Shown here one piece after another: positions 35,871 to 44,764 of a DNA stretch of 64,000 nt. The notes under the pieces were generated by a model. That model ran no database searches and had not been told where the DNA came from. It saw only the letters and a program-made list of their open reading frames with translations. Position numbers and translations under genes: made by a program. Numbering within the stretch: position 1 is the first letter of the stretch; each line of letters starts with the position of its first letter. This DNA comes from Pseudoxanthomonas sp. Root65 (lineage in GTDB: Bacteria; Pseudomonadota; Gammaproteobacteria; Xanthomonadales; Xanthomonadaceae): positions 274,017 to 338,016 of the forward strand of contig NZ_LMHA01000001.1 in assembly GCF_001427635.1 (NCBI RefSeq), in the 5' to 3' direction.

Positions 35871-37535
35871 CTACTCCGCCTCGTAGACCGGCTTGCCATC
35901 GACCCAGGTCGAACGCACGTGCAGGTCGTCGAGCTGTTCGCCGGGAATCGCCAGCGGGTCCTCGTCGAGGATGACGAAATCCGCGCGCAGGCCGGGCGCA
36001 AGCCGGCCGACGCTCGCTTCATCGTGCGCCGCCCAGGCCGCATCGGCGGTGAAACCGCGCAGTGCCTCGCTGGCGCTGAGACGCTCTTCGGCGCGCCAGC
36101 CACCGGCCGGATGATCGTGCGCGTCCTGCCGCGTCACCGCCGCATGCAGGCCCCGCCGCGGATCGACCGACTCGACCGGAAAATCGGAGCCCAGCGCCAG
36201 TTTCACGCCACTGCCCCGCAACCGCTGCCAGGCATAGGCACCGGTGATGCGCAACGGACCCAGCCGGTCCTGTGCCCACGGCATGTCCGAGGTCGCGTGC
36301 GTCGGCTGCATGGACGCGATGACGCCGAGCGCGGCGAAGCGCGGGAACTCCTCGGGTGCCACCACCTGCGCGTGTTCGATACGCCAGCGATGGTCGGTCT
36401 TCGCGGCATCGCCCAGCACGCGCTGATAGGCATCCAGCACCAGCCGGTTGCCGCGGTCGCCGATCGCATGCGTCGCCACCTGCACGCCGCAACCGCGCGC
36501 CTTGCGCATGGCCAGCTCCAGCGCCGCCGGTTCGGTCACCAGCAGGCCACGGTTGCCGGGATCGTCGCTGTAGTCCTCCAGCAGCGCCGCGCCGCGGCTA
36601 CCCAGCGCGCCGTCCGCGTACAGCTTCACCCCGCGCATCTGCAGGCGACCGCCGGCATGGCGGTACAGGCCGGTGGAACAGAGGTCGTCCAGCGCGCCGC
36701 TGTCGCCATCGGCATAGGCCTCGATGCGCAGCGGCAGGCGCCCTTCGTCGGCGAACCGCTTCATCAGGGCCAGGTCATCGCGTGACACGCCCATGTCGTG
36801 CACGCCGGTCAGGCCGTTGCGCACCGCGGCCTGGGTCGCCTTTTCCAGTGCCTGCCGCCGATAGGTCGCATCGGGCGCCGGCACCACAGCGCCGACCAGC
36901 GCCATGGCGGCATCGATGAAGACGCCGCTCGGCCGACCATCGACACGCTCGATGCGTCCGCCCTCGGGCTGCCAGTCGCCGTCCAGCGGACGCGGCGCCT
37001 TTGCCGCCGCCGCGCGCAGGGCCGCGCTGTTCGCCCAGCCCGCATGGCCATCCACGCGTTCGAGCCAGACGGGACGGTCGGGAAACGCGGCGTCGAGATC
37101 GGCGGCGGACGGAAAGGTCTTCCCAGGCCAGTCATTCTGGTCCCAGCCGCCGCCGAGCAGCCATGCATTCGCGGGCAACTGCTTCTCGAAGGCGCGCAGG
37201 CGTGCGATCACCTCATTCTTGTCCTTCGCATCCACCAGGTCGGCACGCATCAGCGCGTAGCCCAGCCCCATCACGTGGCCGTGCGCATCGATCAGGCCGG
37301 GGATGACGGTCTTGCCGGACGCATCGATGCGCTTCGCATCGGGATAGCGTTGCTGCAGTTCGCGGGCGCTGCCGACCGCCAGGATGCGGCCCTGCGCATC
37401 CCAGGCCATCGCTTCGGCCACCGGCCGCGCCGGATCGGAGGTATGCACACGTGCGGCGGTGACGACCTGCACCTGCGCCTGTACGGCACCCGCCCACATC
37501 ACCAGACTGCCCATTCCCAACGCCAGACGCCGCAT
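35871..37535 (-). CDS. YtcJ-like amidohydrolase (secreted)
   Basis: A 554-residue metal-dependent amidohydrolase of the YtcJ type, with a short signal peptide (about 1-21, VQAQ-V). Metal-binding blocks are VIPGLIDAHGHVMG (HxH) and the later VATHAIGDRGNRLVLDAY and IASMQPTHATSDMPWA. The C-terminal ALGSDFPVESVDPRRGLHAAVTR is diagnostic. The substrate is unknown and no catabolic neighbours point to one. The ATG at 37535 begins the signal. Confidence 0.9.
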   Translation of the reverse strand: MRRLALGMGSLVMWAGAVQAQVQVVTAARVHTSDPARPVAEAMAWDAQGRILAVGSARELQQRYPDAKRIDASGKTVIPGLIDAHGHVMGLGYALMRADLVDAKDKNEVIARLRAFEKQLPANAWLLGGGWDQNDWPGKTFPSAADLDAAFPDRPVWLERVDGHAGWANSAALRAAAAKAPRPLDGDWQPEGGRIERVDGRPSGVFIDAAMALVGAVVPAPDATYRRQALEKATQAAVRNGLTGVHDMGVSRDDLALMKRFADEGRLPLRIEAYADGDSGALDDLCSTGLYRHAGGRLQMRGVKLYADGALGSRGAALLEDYSDDPGNRGLLVTEPAALELAMRKARGCGVQVATHAIGDRGNRLVLDAYQRVLGDAAKTDHRWRIEHAQVVAPEEFPRFAALGVIASMQPTHATSDMPWAQDRLGPLRITGAYAWQRLRGSGVKLALGSDFPVESVDPRRGLHAAVTRQDAHDHPAGGWRAEERLSASEALRGFTADAAWAAHDEASVGRLAPGLRADFVILDEDPLAIPGEQLDDLHVRSTWVDGKPVYEAE

Positions 37536-37611
37536 GCCGCACTCCCGCTGTTGAACCAGCGCAGGACTATGCGCGGTGATACGCGCGACGGCAACGTTCG
37601 CAGGCAACAAG

Positions 37612-37634
37612 AAAGGGGCCTTGCGGCCCCTTTT
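37612..37634 (-). terminator. Rho-independent terminator after the glycine-zipper gene
   Basis: The stem AAAGGGGCC/GGCCCCTTT has a 4-base loop. On the minus strand it lies about 49 bp past the 37683 stop and is followed by CTTGTT. It also marks the upstream limit of the amidohydrolase gene. Confidence 0.8.
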
Positions 37635-37682
37635 GAGAGTGTTTCCGTGCCCGCTGCACCGGGTGTGCGCCGACAGGCGACC

Positions 37683-38387
37683 TCACTCCGGCCGCACGTC
37701 GACGCGCACGCGCATGCGGTCGCCGGGGTGGTAGCCGGTGCGGGTCTGGTAGGTGCGGCCGGCGTATTCGTAGGTCACGTCATAACCGGAGACGCGTCCG
37801 TCGCCGTAATAGTCGTCGCCGCGACCGTCATTCACCGGCACCGGATCGCAGACGCGCACCTGGCCGCGCTGCACCTGGCGGTTGCGCTGGGAGGTGTCGT
37901 AGATGGAGCGCCCCGCCATGCCGCCGACCATCGAACCGACCGCGGTGCTGACGTAGCGGCCGCTGCCATCGCCGACCTTGCTGCCCAGCACTGCACCGGC
38001 GATGCCGCCGATGACCGTGGCGACCGTGCGACCGGCGTCGGTGCCACCGGCGGGATAGCGCCGGTCGCCGTAGCCATCCTGCCCGTAGACGTCGCGGTAG
38101 TCGCCATTGCCGTAGACGTCGTCCGGGCCGCGGTTGCCGTAGACGTCGTCGCGATAGCCATCTCGCGCGTAGACGTCGTCGGCGTTGCGGTAATAGCACT
38201 GCGATGACGTCGCGCCACGCGTGTCGCGGTAGCCGCCGTCGATGACGGGGTCGACGCGCACCACGCGTGCGTAGTCGTAATAAGGCTCGTCGCGGTCGGT
38301 GGTGCCGTAGTGGCGCACGGACTGTGCGGACGCCACGCCGGTGGCAAGCAGGCCGGCAGCCAGCACGGCGGCGGAAAGACGCTTCAT
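37683..38387 (-). CDS. Glycine-zipper (17-kDa antigen-like) envelope protein
   Basis: A 234-residue secreted protein with signal peptide (about 1-21). A tyrosine/aspartate/glycine-rich middle (about 60-115) carries repeats of the type DDVYGN and GDYRDVYG. A glycine-zipper 2TM segment follows (about 120-160; IGGIAGAVLGSKVGDGSGRY, continuing STAVGSMVGGMAG), then a conserved-looking C-terminal beta region (YEYAGRTYQTRTGYHPGDRM). Such proteins are usually anchored in the outer membrane or periplasm; the role is unknown. The repeats are encoded by similar DNA (gtagacgtcg units near 38095-38180). Confidence 0.85.
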   Translation of the reverse strand: MKRLSAAVLAAGLLATGVASAQSVRHYGTTDRDEPYYDYARVVRVDPVIDGGYRDTRGATSSQCYYRNADDVYARDGYRDDVYGNRGPDDVYGNGDYRDVYGQDGYGDRRYPAGGTDAGRTVATVIGGIAGAVLGSKVGDGSGRYVSTAVGSMVGGMAGRSIYDTSQRNRQVQRGQVRVCDPVPVNDGRGDDYYGDGRVSGYDVTYEYAGRTYQTRTGYHPGDRMRVRVDVRPE

Positions 38388-38456
38388 GTCGGGAACTCCC
38401 CACGCCGGAGTGGCGTGGGCGCATGCTCGGCCCGCACGGGTGAAATCGGGCTGAAC

Positions 38457-39152
38457 TCAGCCATCCGGCACGGCGTGGTTTAGCCATTCGACAGCTTGCA
38501 CGGCGATGCCCGCCGCCTCCCGGCCCAGCAGCGGCCCGACGTGCGAGCCTGAAAGCGTTTGCAGCCGTTCCATCTCCCACGCATCGGCGAAGGAACGGCT
38601 GAGCGCGGGCGGCACGTCGGCGTCGTCGCGCGACGCAATCAACAACGTGGGACAAGAGGGCCGCAGCACCGCCACGCCCGCATGGGCTTCACGCAGCACG
38701 GCACCCGATTCGTCGCGCCAGCGGCGGAACGCGAACAGGGCGCTCGCCTCGTCGGCATCGCCCAAGGCACGGCGGGTGCCCGCCAGTCGCGCGGTGCGCT
38801 GCCAGGGCACCACGTCCGGCCATGCGCGCGCTGGCAGTTCCCCCTGCCATGGCGCAGGCGGCAACGGGTTCACGAGGACCGCCGCATCGGCGGCATCCGC
38901 CACGCCAAGCGCGAGCAGACCGCCCAGGCTGGCGCCAACCACCGCGCGCGGACGCGGCAGGGTGGCCAGCGCATCGCGCACCTGGCACAGGTAATCGTCG
39001 AAGCCGGTGGCCGCGAGTCCCGCAGCCACCGGTTGCAGGTCGGGTGCGGACACGACGATACCCGCCGCCTCCCACACGCCGCGCCATACCTTCCATTCCC
39101 AGCCTCCGCCACCGGCGCCATGCACCAGCAGCGCAGCCCGGACTGCGGTCAA
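38457..39152 (-). CDS. Alpha/beta-fold hydrolase
   Basis: A 231-residue hydrolase with the oxyanion motif HGAGGGGWEW, nucleophile GASLGG (Ser in VVGASLGGLLALG), a candidate Asp in SRDDADVPP and a His in SGSHVGPLL. A TTG start at 39152 is chosen since GGAGGCGA precedes it and it overlaps the osmC stop (TTGA); the longer reading runs into osmC. The substrate is unknown. Translationally coupled to osmC. Confidence 0.85.
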   Translation of the reverse strand: MTAVRAALLVHGAGGGGWEWKVWRGVWEAAGIVVSAPDLQPVAAGLAATGFDDYLCQVRDALATLPRPRAVVGASLGGLLALGVADAADAAVLVNPLPPAPWQGELPARAWPDVVPWQRTARLAGTRRALGDADEASALFAFRRWRDESGAVLREAHAGVAVLRPSCPTLLIASRDDADVPPALSRSFADAWEMERLQTLSGSHVGPLLGREAAGIAVQAVEWLNHAVPDG

Positions 39153-39583
39153 AGCAGCGTCGCCTCCAGCGACACCGGCACCGACAGCGCACGCGAGATC
39201 ACGCATCCTGCCTTCGCCTGCTGCGCGATCTCCTCGAACTGCGCCGCGCTGATGCCCGGCACATTCGCCGTGACCGTCAGTTTGATGCCGGTGACGGTCG
39301 GGCCCGGGTCCATGCCCGGTTCCATCGTCGCCTCGGCGCGCGTCTGCAGCTTGTCCGGCGTGAAGCCGGCCTTGCCCAGCACGGCGGACAGCGCCATGGT
39401 GAAGCAGCCGGCGTGCGCGGCCGCCAGCAACTCCTCCGGGTTGGTGCCCTTCTCGTCGCCGAAACGGGTCTTGAAGGAATAGTTCTGTCCTTCGAACAGG
39501 CCGCTCTGCGGCGTGCTCAGCGTGCCCTTGCCGGCCTGCAGGTCACCGCTCCACACCGCATCGGCATAACGCTTCAAAGCCAT
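39149..39583 (-). CDS. osmC: OsmC-family peroxide reductase
   Basis: A 144-residue OsmC/Ohr-superfamily protein with both redox cysteines: Cys60 (AAAHAGCF) and Cys127 (AKAGCVIS). It detoxifies organic and inorganic peroxides using these thiols. Sequence features (MALKRYADAVWSGDLQAGKG) favour OsmC over Ohr. It is followed by a coupled alpha/beta hydrolase. Confidence 0.94.
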   Translation of the reverse strand: MALKRYADAVWSGDLQAGKGTLSTPQSGLFEGQNYSFKTRFGDEKGTNPEELLAAAHAGCFTMALSAVLGKAGFTPDKLQTRAEATMEPGMDPGPTVTGIKLTVTANVPGISAAQFEEIAQQAKAGCVISRALSVPVSLEATLL

Positions 39584-39789
39584 GGTCGTGCTCCATCGTG
39601 GTCAGGGGAGCGCAGGGTACACCCGTGGATGTTCACGGCATGTACCGCAGTGCGGCTTGACCCCGCCCGTCGGCATGCCGATGCTGGCCGTCCGCCATGA
39701 CCGCCCGCAGAGCGCCACGCTCACGGGATGCGCTCGGCCCGGACAGCCATGACGGCCCTTCGACCCCAACCTTCGGGAGGAACGGCCTC

Positions 39790-41835
39790 ATGTCGTACAG
39801 CACACAACAGATCCGCAACGTGGCCCTGGCGGGCCACCCCGGCGCCGGCAAAACAACCTTGTTCGAAGCCCTGCTGCATGCCGGCGGCGCCCTCCAGGTG
39901 GCAGGCACCATCGAACGCGGCACCACCGTCTCGGACCATGATCCGATCGAGAAGACCCGCGGCCATTCCATCGACACCGCCATCGCCAGTACCGACCACG
40001 GCGGCATGCACGTCAACCTGATCGACACGCCCGGCTATCCGGAATTCCGCGGCCCGGCACTGTCGGCGTTCTCCGCGGTGGAAACCGCGCTGATCGTCGT
40101 CGACGCCGACACCGGCGTAGCCCACGGCACGCGCCGGCTGATGGAGCGAGCGCGGGAACGCAACCTGTGCCGCGCCATCGTCGTCAACAAGATCGACCAC
40201 GAGGGCGCGGACTGCGCCGGCGTGCTGGCGGCGTTGCGCGAGGAATTCGGGCCGGAAGTGCTCCCGCTCAACCTGCCCGCGAACGGCGGCAAGGCGGTGG
40301 TCGACTGCTTCGGCCAGGCGGCGGGCGACTCCGACCTCGGCCCCGTGGCGGACTGGCACCAGAAGATCATCGACCAGGTCGTCGAGATCAACGGGACAGT
40401 GATGGAGCACTACCTGGACCTGGGCGAAGGCGGCCTGTCCGGCGAGGAACTGCACGACGCGTTCGAGCAGTGCCTGCGCGAGGGCCACCTGGTGCCGGTG
40501 TGCTTCGCCTCGGCACGCACGGGCGTCGGCGTGAAGGAACTGCTGGACGTGGCCGAGCGGCTGTTCCCGAATCCCGCCGAAGCCAACCCGCCACCGTTCG
40601 TGAGACTCAACGGCAGCGGCCCGCAACCGATCGAGGCCGTGCCGGATCCGCGCGCACATGTCATCGCCGACGTCTTCAAGATCGTCAACGATCCCTTCGT
40701 CGGCAAGCTCGGCATCTTCCGCGTCTACCAGGGCACGCTGAAGAAGGACACGCAGCTGTTCGTCGATGACGGCAAGAAACCGTTCAAGGTCGGCCACCTG
40801 TTCAAGCTCAAGGGCAAGGATCATGTGGAAGTCGACCAGGCCATCCCGGGCGACATCGCCGCGGTGGCGAAGGTGGACGACCTGCATTTCGACGCGGTGC
40901 TGCACGACAGCCACGACGAGGATCACATCCATCTGGCGCCGATCGCATTCCCCAAGCCGATGTTCGGCCTGGCGATCGAGGCGGCCAGCAAGGGCCAGGA
41001 GCAGAAGCTGTCCATCGCCCTGCAGAAGCTGGCCGAGGAGGACCCGGCGTTCGTCGTCGAGCATCAGCCGGAGTTGAACGAAACCGTCATCCGCGGCCTG
41101 TCCGACCTGCACCTGCGGGTGATGCTGGAGCGGTTGAAGGAACGCCACGGCGTCGAGGTGAAGACCCGGCCGCCACGGATCGCCTACCGCGAAACCATCG
41201 GCGCGAAAGCGGACGGCCACCATCGCCACAAGAAGCAGACCGGCGGCGCCGGCCAGTTCGGTGAGGTTTCGCTGCGCATCGAACCGCTGCCGCGTGGCGG
41301 CGGCTTCGAGTTCGTCGACGAAGTGAAGGGCGGCACGATTCCGGGCCAGTTCCTGCCGGCGGTGGAGAAAGGCGTGCGCCAGGTGCTGGGCAGCGGCGCG
41401 ATCGCCGGCTATCCGCTGCAGGACCTGCGGGTGATCGTGCACGACGGCAAGCACCATGCCGTGGACAGCAAGGAGGTCGCGTTCGTCGCCGCCGGCAAGA
41501 AGGCCTTCCTCGACGCCATCGCCAAGGCGCGGCCGCAGGTGCTGGAGCCGGTGGTCGACCTGGAAGTGGCCGTACCCGAAGCGCAGGTCGGCGACATCAC
41601 CGGCAACCTGGCGGGCAAGCGCGCCCGCATCAACGGCACCGACGCGGTGCGCGGCGAGATCGTGGTGAAGGCGCAGGTGCCGCTGGCGGAACTGGAAGGC
41701 TATGCGGCGGAATTGAAATCCATGACCGCCGGCCAGGGCCGCTACAGCCTGGATTTCAGCCATTACGAGCCCGTGCCGCCCGGCGTACAACAGAAACTGG
41801 TGGATGCCTACAGGCCACGACACGACGACGATTGA
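39790..41835 (+). CDS. EF-G-like GTPase (not the canonical FusA)
   Basis: A 681-residue translation-factor-like GTPase. G1 is GHPGAGKT (15-22), G3 DTPGYPEF and G4 NKID. Domains II-V follow, with the domain IV block KADGHHRHKKQTGGAGQFGEV. G1 differs from the AHIDAGKT of canonical EF-G, and the gene is not in a str operon, so it belongs to the FusA2/EF-G-like group found in addition to FusA. The role of this subgroup is uncertain; some members act in recycling or in ribosome regulation. It starts at the ATG after GGAGGAACGG, divergent from osmC. Confidence 0.9.
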   Translation: MSYSTQQIRNVALAGHPGAGKTTLFEALLHAGGALQVAGTIERGTTVSDHDPIEKTRGHSIDTAIASTDHGGMHVNLIDTPGYPEFRGPALSAFSAVETALIVVDADTGVAHGTRRLMERARERNLCRAIVVNKIDHEGADCAGVLAALREEFGPEVLPLNLPANGGKAVVDCFGQAAGDSDLGPVADWHQKIIDQVVEINGTVMEHYLDLGEGGLSGEELHDAFEQCLREGHLVPVCFASARTGVGVKELLDVAERLFPNPAEANPPPFVRLNGSGPQPIEAVPDPRAHVIADVFKIVNDPFVGKLGIFRVYQGTLKKDTQLFVDDGKKPFKVGHLFKLKGKDHVEVDQAIPGDIAAVAKVDDLHFDAVLHDSHDEDHIHLAPIAFPKPMFGLAIEAASKGQEQKLSIALQKLAEEDPAFVVEHQPELNETVIRGLSDLHLRVMLERLKERHGVEVKTRPPRIAYRETIGAKADGHHRHKKQTGGAGQFGEVSLRIEPLPRGGGFEFVDEVKGGTIPGQFLPAVEKGVRQVLGSGAIAGYPLQDLRVIVHDGKHHAVDSKEVAFVAAGKKAFLDAIAKARPQVLEPVVDLEVAVPEAQVGDITGNLAGKRARINGTDAVRGEIVVKAQVPLAELEGYAAELKSMTAGQGRYSLDFSHYEPVPPGVQQKLVDAYRPRHDDD

Positions 41836-41848
41836 GCGTCGCAGGGGT

Positions 41849-41885
41849 GCGGCATCCGGTCGCGACCGAACGCGTCGGATGCCGC
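41849..41885 (+). terminator. Hairpin after the EF-G-like gene, possible terminator
   Basis: The arms GCGGCATCCG and CGGATGCCGC are separated by 17 bp and begin 14 bp past the stop. There is no T-run, so Rho-independent termination is doubtful; the hairpin is clear. Confidence 0.35.
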
Positions 41886-41999
41886 TTGCGGCGCACACGC
41901 CAAAGGTGATTCGGTCGTACCGACAGGCGATTTCCGACGCGCGGCGACGGGAAATTGCAGAAAAAGCGAAAAAAAAGGCATTTCAGGGTCTTCCTGCCC

Positions 42000-42028
42000 T
42001 TGGCGCCGCCAGTTCTTTGCCCTACATT
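42000..42028 (+). promoter_or_regulatory. Promoter of the HU-like gene
   Basis: TTGGCG at 42000-42005 and TACATT at 42023-42028 are 17 bp apart, about 58 bp before the ATG. The wider 41836-42086 gap holds an A-rich stretch at about 41960-41980 and no other gene. Confidence 0.5.
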
Positions 42029-42086
42029 TCGCTTGCCGATGCGATCGGCCCGATTACCCAACCACTCGACAGTAGAGACAGGACAC

Positions 42087-42485
42087 ATGGCAAAGAGCAC
42101 CAAGAAGGCCGCGCCGAAGAAGGCCGCCAAGAAAGCTGCACCGAAGGCCGCCGCCAAGCCGGCCGCGCCGAAGCCGATCAAGGAAGCGCTGAGCAAGTCG
42201 GGCCTCGTCGCCCACATCGCCGAAGCGACCTCCGTGGCCGCCAAGGACGTCCGCGCCGTGCTGGCCTCGCTGGAAAGCGCCGTGCACGCCTCCGTCAACA
42301 AGAAGGGCGCCGGTTCCTTCACCCTGCCGGGCCTGCTGAAGATCAGCGCCGTCAACGTGCCGGCCAAGCCGAAGCGCAAGGGCATCAACCCGTTCACCAA
42401 GGAAGAGCAGTGGTTCGCCGCCAAGCCCGCCTCGGTGAAGGTCAAGGTCCGTCCGCTGAAGAAGCTGAAGGACGCCGCGGCCTGA
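42087..42485 (+). CDS. HU-family DNA-binding protein with Lys/Ala-rich N-terminal tail
   Basis: A 132-residue nucleoid protein. A tail of Lys-Lys-Ala-Ala-Pro repeats (about 1-32) resembles eukaryotic histone H1 tails. The HU/IHF fold follows (about 33-125; LSKSGLVAHIAEATSVAAKDVRAVL, then GSFTLPGLLKISAV). The usual HU arm is present but the RNPxTG motif is altered (KRKGINPFTKEEQWFAAK). It binds and probably compacts DNA. A promoter and a strong terminator show a monocistronic unit. Confidence 0.9.
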   Translation: MAKSTKKAAPKKAAKKAAPKAAAKPAAPKPIKEALSKSGLVAHIAEATSVAAKDVRAVLASLESAVHASVNKKGAGSFTLPGLLKISAVNVPAKPKRKGINPFTKEEQWFAAKPASVKVKVRPLKKLKDAAA

Positions 42486-42510
42486 TCGCCGCGCTTCCAT
42501 CGCTTGCACG

Positions 42511-42540
42511 AAGGGACGGCCTGGCCGTCCCTTCTTTTTT
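42511..42540 (+). terminator. Rho-independent terminator after the HU-like gene
   Basis: A strong stem AAGGGACGG/CCGTCCCTT is followed by CTTTTTT, 25 bp after the stop. Confidence 0.92.
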
Positions 42541-42575
42541 GCGCGTGTCGTGCGGACCGTGGTTGTTCCCTCTTT

Positions 42576-42662
42576 GTAGAGCGGAGCTTGCTCCGCTGCT
42601 TGCCGGTCCTGTCAGCGGAAGCATGCCGAAAAGCAAAAGCAGTCGAGCAAGCTCGACTCTAC
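42576..42662. repeat. GTAG-type REPIN (SMAG-like)
   Basis: The left unit GTAGAGCGGAGCTTGCTCCG has the palindrome AGCGGAGC-TT-GCTCCGCT. The right unit at 42641-42662 (GAGCAAGCTCGACTCTAC) is inverted. The outer ends GTAG/CTAC are the mark of the GTAG REP class of Xanthomonadaceae, and the arms differ from the GCGAC family elsewhere in this window. Confidence 0.8.
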
Positions 42663-42751
42663 GGCGATCCCCCTGCCATCCGTCACCCTTGTCCTGACGG
42701 CGGGTTGCCCTCAGATCGGGAAGACATCCCTCCACGCAAGGTACCGACCGC

Positions 42752-43393
42752 ATGAAGATCCAGGGCTTCCTCGACCATCTGCTGAAATCCTCCAGCGGCA
42801 ATGGCAGCGTGCTGAACGCCGACTTCGGCAAGGGCGCGATCTCCGGCGGCGCATTGGGCCTGCTGCTCGGCAAGAACAAGACCACCCGCAAGCTGGCCAC
42901 CTATGGCGGCCTGGCGGCGATCGGGGTGATGGCGTATCGCGCGTACGGCGACTACAAGCAGCAACAGGGCGGATTCGCCGCGGGCGCCACGCCGCAGACC
43001 GTGGATCGCCTGCCGCCGCCGCAGGTGGAACTGCACAGCCAGGCGATCCTGACGGCGCTGGTCGCGGCGGCGAAAGCCGATGGCCACATCGACGCGCGCG
43101 AGCGCGAGGTGATCGAAGGCGAATTCGCCCGCCTCGGTACCGACGGCGAGCTGCAGCAGTGGCTGCATGCCGAACTGGAAAAGCCGCTGGATCCGGCCGA
43201 GGTCGCGCGCGCCGGCAGTACGCCGGAGATCGCCTCGGAAATGTATCTCGCCAGCCTGATGGTCGCCGACGAGCAGAGCTTCATGGAGCGCGCCTACCTG
43301 GATGAGCTGGCCAAACAGTTGAAGCTGGATCCGTCGCTGAAGTCCCAGCTGGAACGCCAGCTGGCGCAGATGCAGACGCCTGCGTCGCCCTGA
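42752..43393 (+). CDS. YebE-like DUF533/TerB-fold protein
   Basis: A 213-residue protein of the DUF533 (YebE) family. The N-terminal glycine-rich segment (about 20-60; GGALGLLLGKNKTTRKLATYGGLAAIGVMAYRAYGDY) includes one hydrophobic helix, and the C-terminal half (about 95-210) is an alpha-helical TerB-like fold. The function of the family is unknown; E. coli yebE responds to envelope stress. It ends 5 bp before the M23 peptidase gene, so the two are cotranscribed. Confidence 0.88.
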   Translation: MKIQGFLDHLLKSSSGNGSVLNADFGKGAISGGALGLLLGKNKTTRKLATYGGLAAIGVMAYRAYGDYKQQQGGFAAGATPQTVDRLPPPQVELHSQAILTALVAAAKADGHIDAREREVIEGEFARLGTDGELQQWLHAELEKPLDPAEVARAGSTPEIASEMYLASLMVADEQSFMERAYLDELAKQLKLDPSLKSQLERQLAQMQTPASP

Positions 43394-43398
43394 TCCGC

Positions 43399-43962
43399 AT
43401 GGGGCGACCGGCCGTGCGCCGCCTGCGGCGCTTTGCATGGACGATGCTGTCGCTGGCGGTACTGGCCCTGCTGCTCGCGTGGGCGTGGGGCCAGCCCTTC
43501 ATGGCGTCCCCGCGCATGCTGTGGGACATTTCGCGCGCATCGCCGCCGCGTGAACTTCCGGTGCCCGTGCAGGGCGTACGGGCGCGGCAGATCGCCGACA
43601 CGTTCGGCGCCCCCCGTGGCACCGACCGCACCCACCAGGGCGTGGACATCTTCGCCAGGCGCGGCACGCCCATCGCCAGTGCGACGCGCGGCATCGTGGT
43701 CTCGGTCCGCGACGGCGGGCTGGGCGGGAAACAGGTGTGGGTGCTGGGTCCCGGCCGCGAGCGTCACTACTACGCCCACCTGGACGATTGGGCGGCGGAG
43801 CTGTCCGCCGGCCAGGTGGTGCATCCCGGTGACGTGCTGGGTTACGTGGGCACCACCGGCAATGCGCAGGGCACGCCGCCTCATCTGCACTACGGCATCT
43901 ATGGCGCACAGGGCGCCTACGATCCGCTGCCCCTGTTCAAGGCGCACGCCGCCGACCGCTGA
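43399..43962 (+). CDS. M23-family metallopeptidase (membrane-anchored)
   Basis: A 187-residue peptidoglycan-endopeptidase-like protein with one N-terminal membrane helix (about 14-31). The zinc ligands are His79 and Asp83 (HQGVD) and His164 in HLHYG (with His162), so the active site is complete. It would act in the periplasm on peptidoglycan cross-links. Short for the family: no LysM or coiled-coil region. Confidence 0.92.
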   Translation: MGRPAVRRLRRFAWTMLSLAVLALLLAWAWGQPFMASPRMLWDISRASPPRELPVPVQGVRARQIADTFGAPRGTDRTHQGVDIFARRGTPIASATRGIVVSVRDGGLGGKQVWVLGPGRERHYYAHLDDWAAELSAGQVVHPGDVLGYVGTTGNAQGTPPHLHYGIYGAQGAYDPLPLFKAHAADR

Positions 43963-44073
43963 CTGAACCGCGGCGCCACCCGACGGAACAGTCCATCGCG
44001 GCGGCGGCCCTCGTTCCACCTGGGGCACGGGCCTATCTTGGAGCTGTCCCCGCCGCGTCCTGCTTCTGCCGCC

Positions 44074-44385
44074 ATGCCCAATGATTCCCACCGCTACCGC
44101 ATCACCGTGACGCCGATCGAACGCGACGGCCAGCACTGCCAAGGCCGCTGCACCATCGAGTTCGAACACGCCTGCCACGACGACTGGATGCGCATCCTCG
44201 AAAACGTCCAGCGCCAGCGCGGCCTCACCGGTGACGAGCGCGCCGCGCTGGTCGTCGGCACCAAACTGCTCAGTGGCCTGATGCTGGACCACCGCAAGGA
44301 TGCGGACGACCTGTTCGCCCCGCTACGGCCGTACATGGGCGAGTTCATCGCTTCGTTGAAGGCGCGCGGCCGCGACGCCGGCTGA
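44074..44385 (+). CDS. DUF3861-family protein
   Basis: A 103-residue cytosolic protein whose start HRYRITVTPIE and middle HDDWMRILENVQRQRGL fit the DUF3861 family. No function is known. The ATG at 44074 gives the family length. It is 32 bp before the Cdd1-like gene. Confidence 0.75.
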   Translation: MPNDSHRYRITVTPIERDGQHCQGRCTIEFEHACHDDWMRILENVQRQRGLTGDERAALVVGTKLLSGLMLDHRKDADDLFAPLRPYMGEFIASLKARGRDAG

Positions 44386-44417
44386 CATCGCGAAGGGGCC
44401 ACGCTAGCCTGACGGCC

Positions 44418-44711
44418 ATGAAAGTCCGCCACGCCGACGACGCCCGTTCGCTCGAAGACATTCCCAACATCGGACCGTCCATCGCCGGCGACCTGCGTGG
44501 CATCGGCATCGCCCACCCGCACGACCTGCTCGGCCAGGATCCGTATGCGCTTTACCGACGCGTGAACGAGACCACCGGCCAGCGCCACGATCCCTGCCTG
44601 TGCGACTGCTTCATCGCCGCCGTGCGCTTCATGGAAGGCAGCGGACCGGTGCCCTGGTGGCACTACACCGCCGAGCGCAAGCGACACTTCCTGCAGCCGC
44701 CTGCCGGTTAG
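44418..44711 (+). CDS. Cdd1-like helix-hairpin-helix protein
   Basis: 97 residues, of the Cdd1/pathogenicity-locus family with a helix-hairpin-helix (LEDIPNIGPSIAGDLRGIGI, about 12-31). The family mark RHDPCLCDCFIAAVRFMEG includes Cys residues. Members are often labelled mitomycin resistance proteins; the role is uncertain, possibly DNA binding. The following lipoprotein ATG lies 53 bp after its stop. Confidence 0.85.
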   Translation: MKVRHADDARSLEDIPNIGPSIAGDLRGIGIAHPHDLLGQDPYALYRRVNETTGQRHDPCLCDCFIAAVRFMEGSGPVPWWHYTAERKRHFLQPPAG

Positions 44712-44764
44712 CCCTTGGACAGGCAGCGCCGGCTAAGGTGCGGCGACCCGTCACGGAGCTTCCC

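Noticed and set aside
39790..41835. Main elongation factor G
   Set aside because: G1 motif is GHPGAGKT, not AHIDAGKT, and there are no str-operon neighbours.
41849..41885. Strong Rho-independent terminator after the EF-G-like gene
   Set aside because: The stem is good but no T-run follows; kept only as a low-confidence hairpin.
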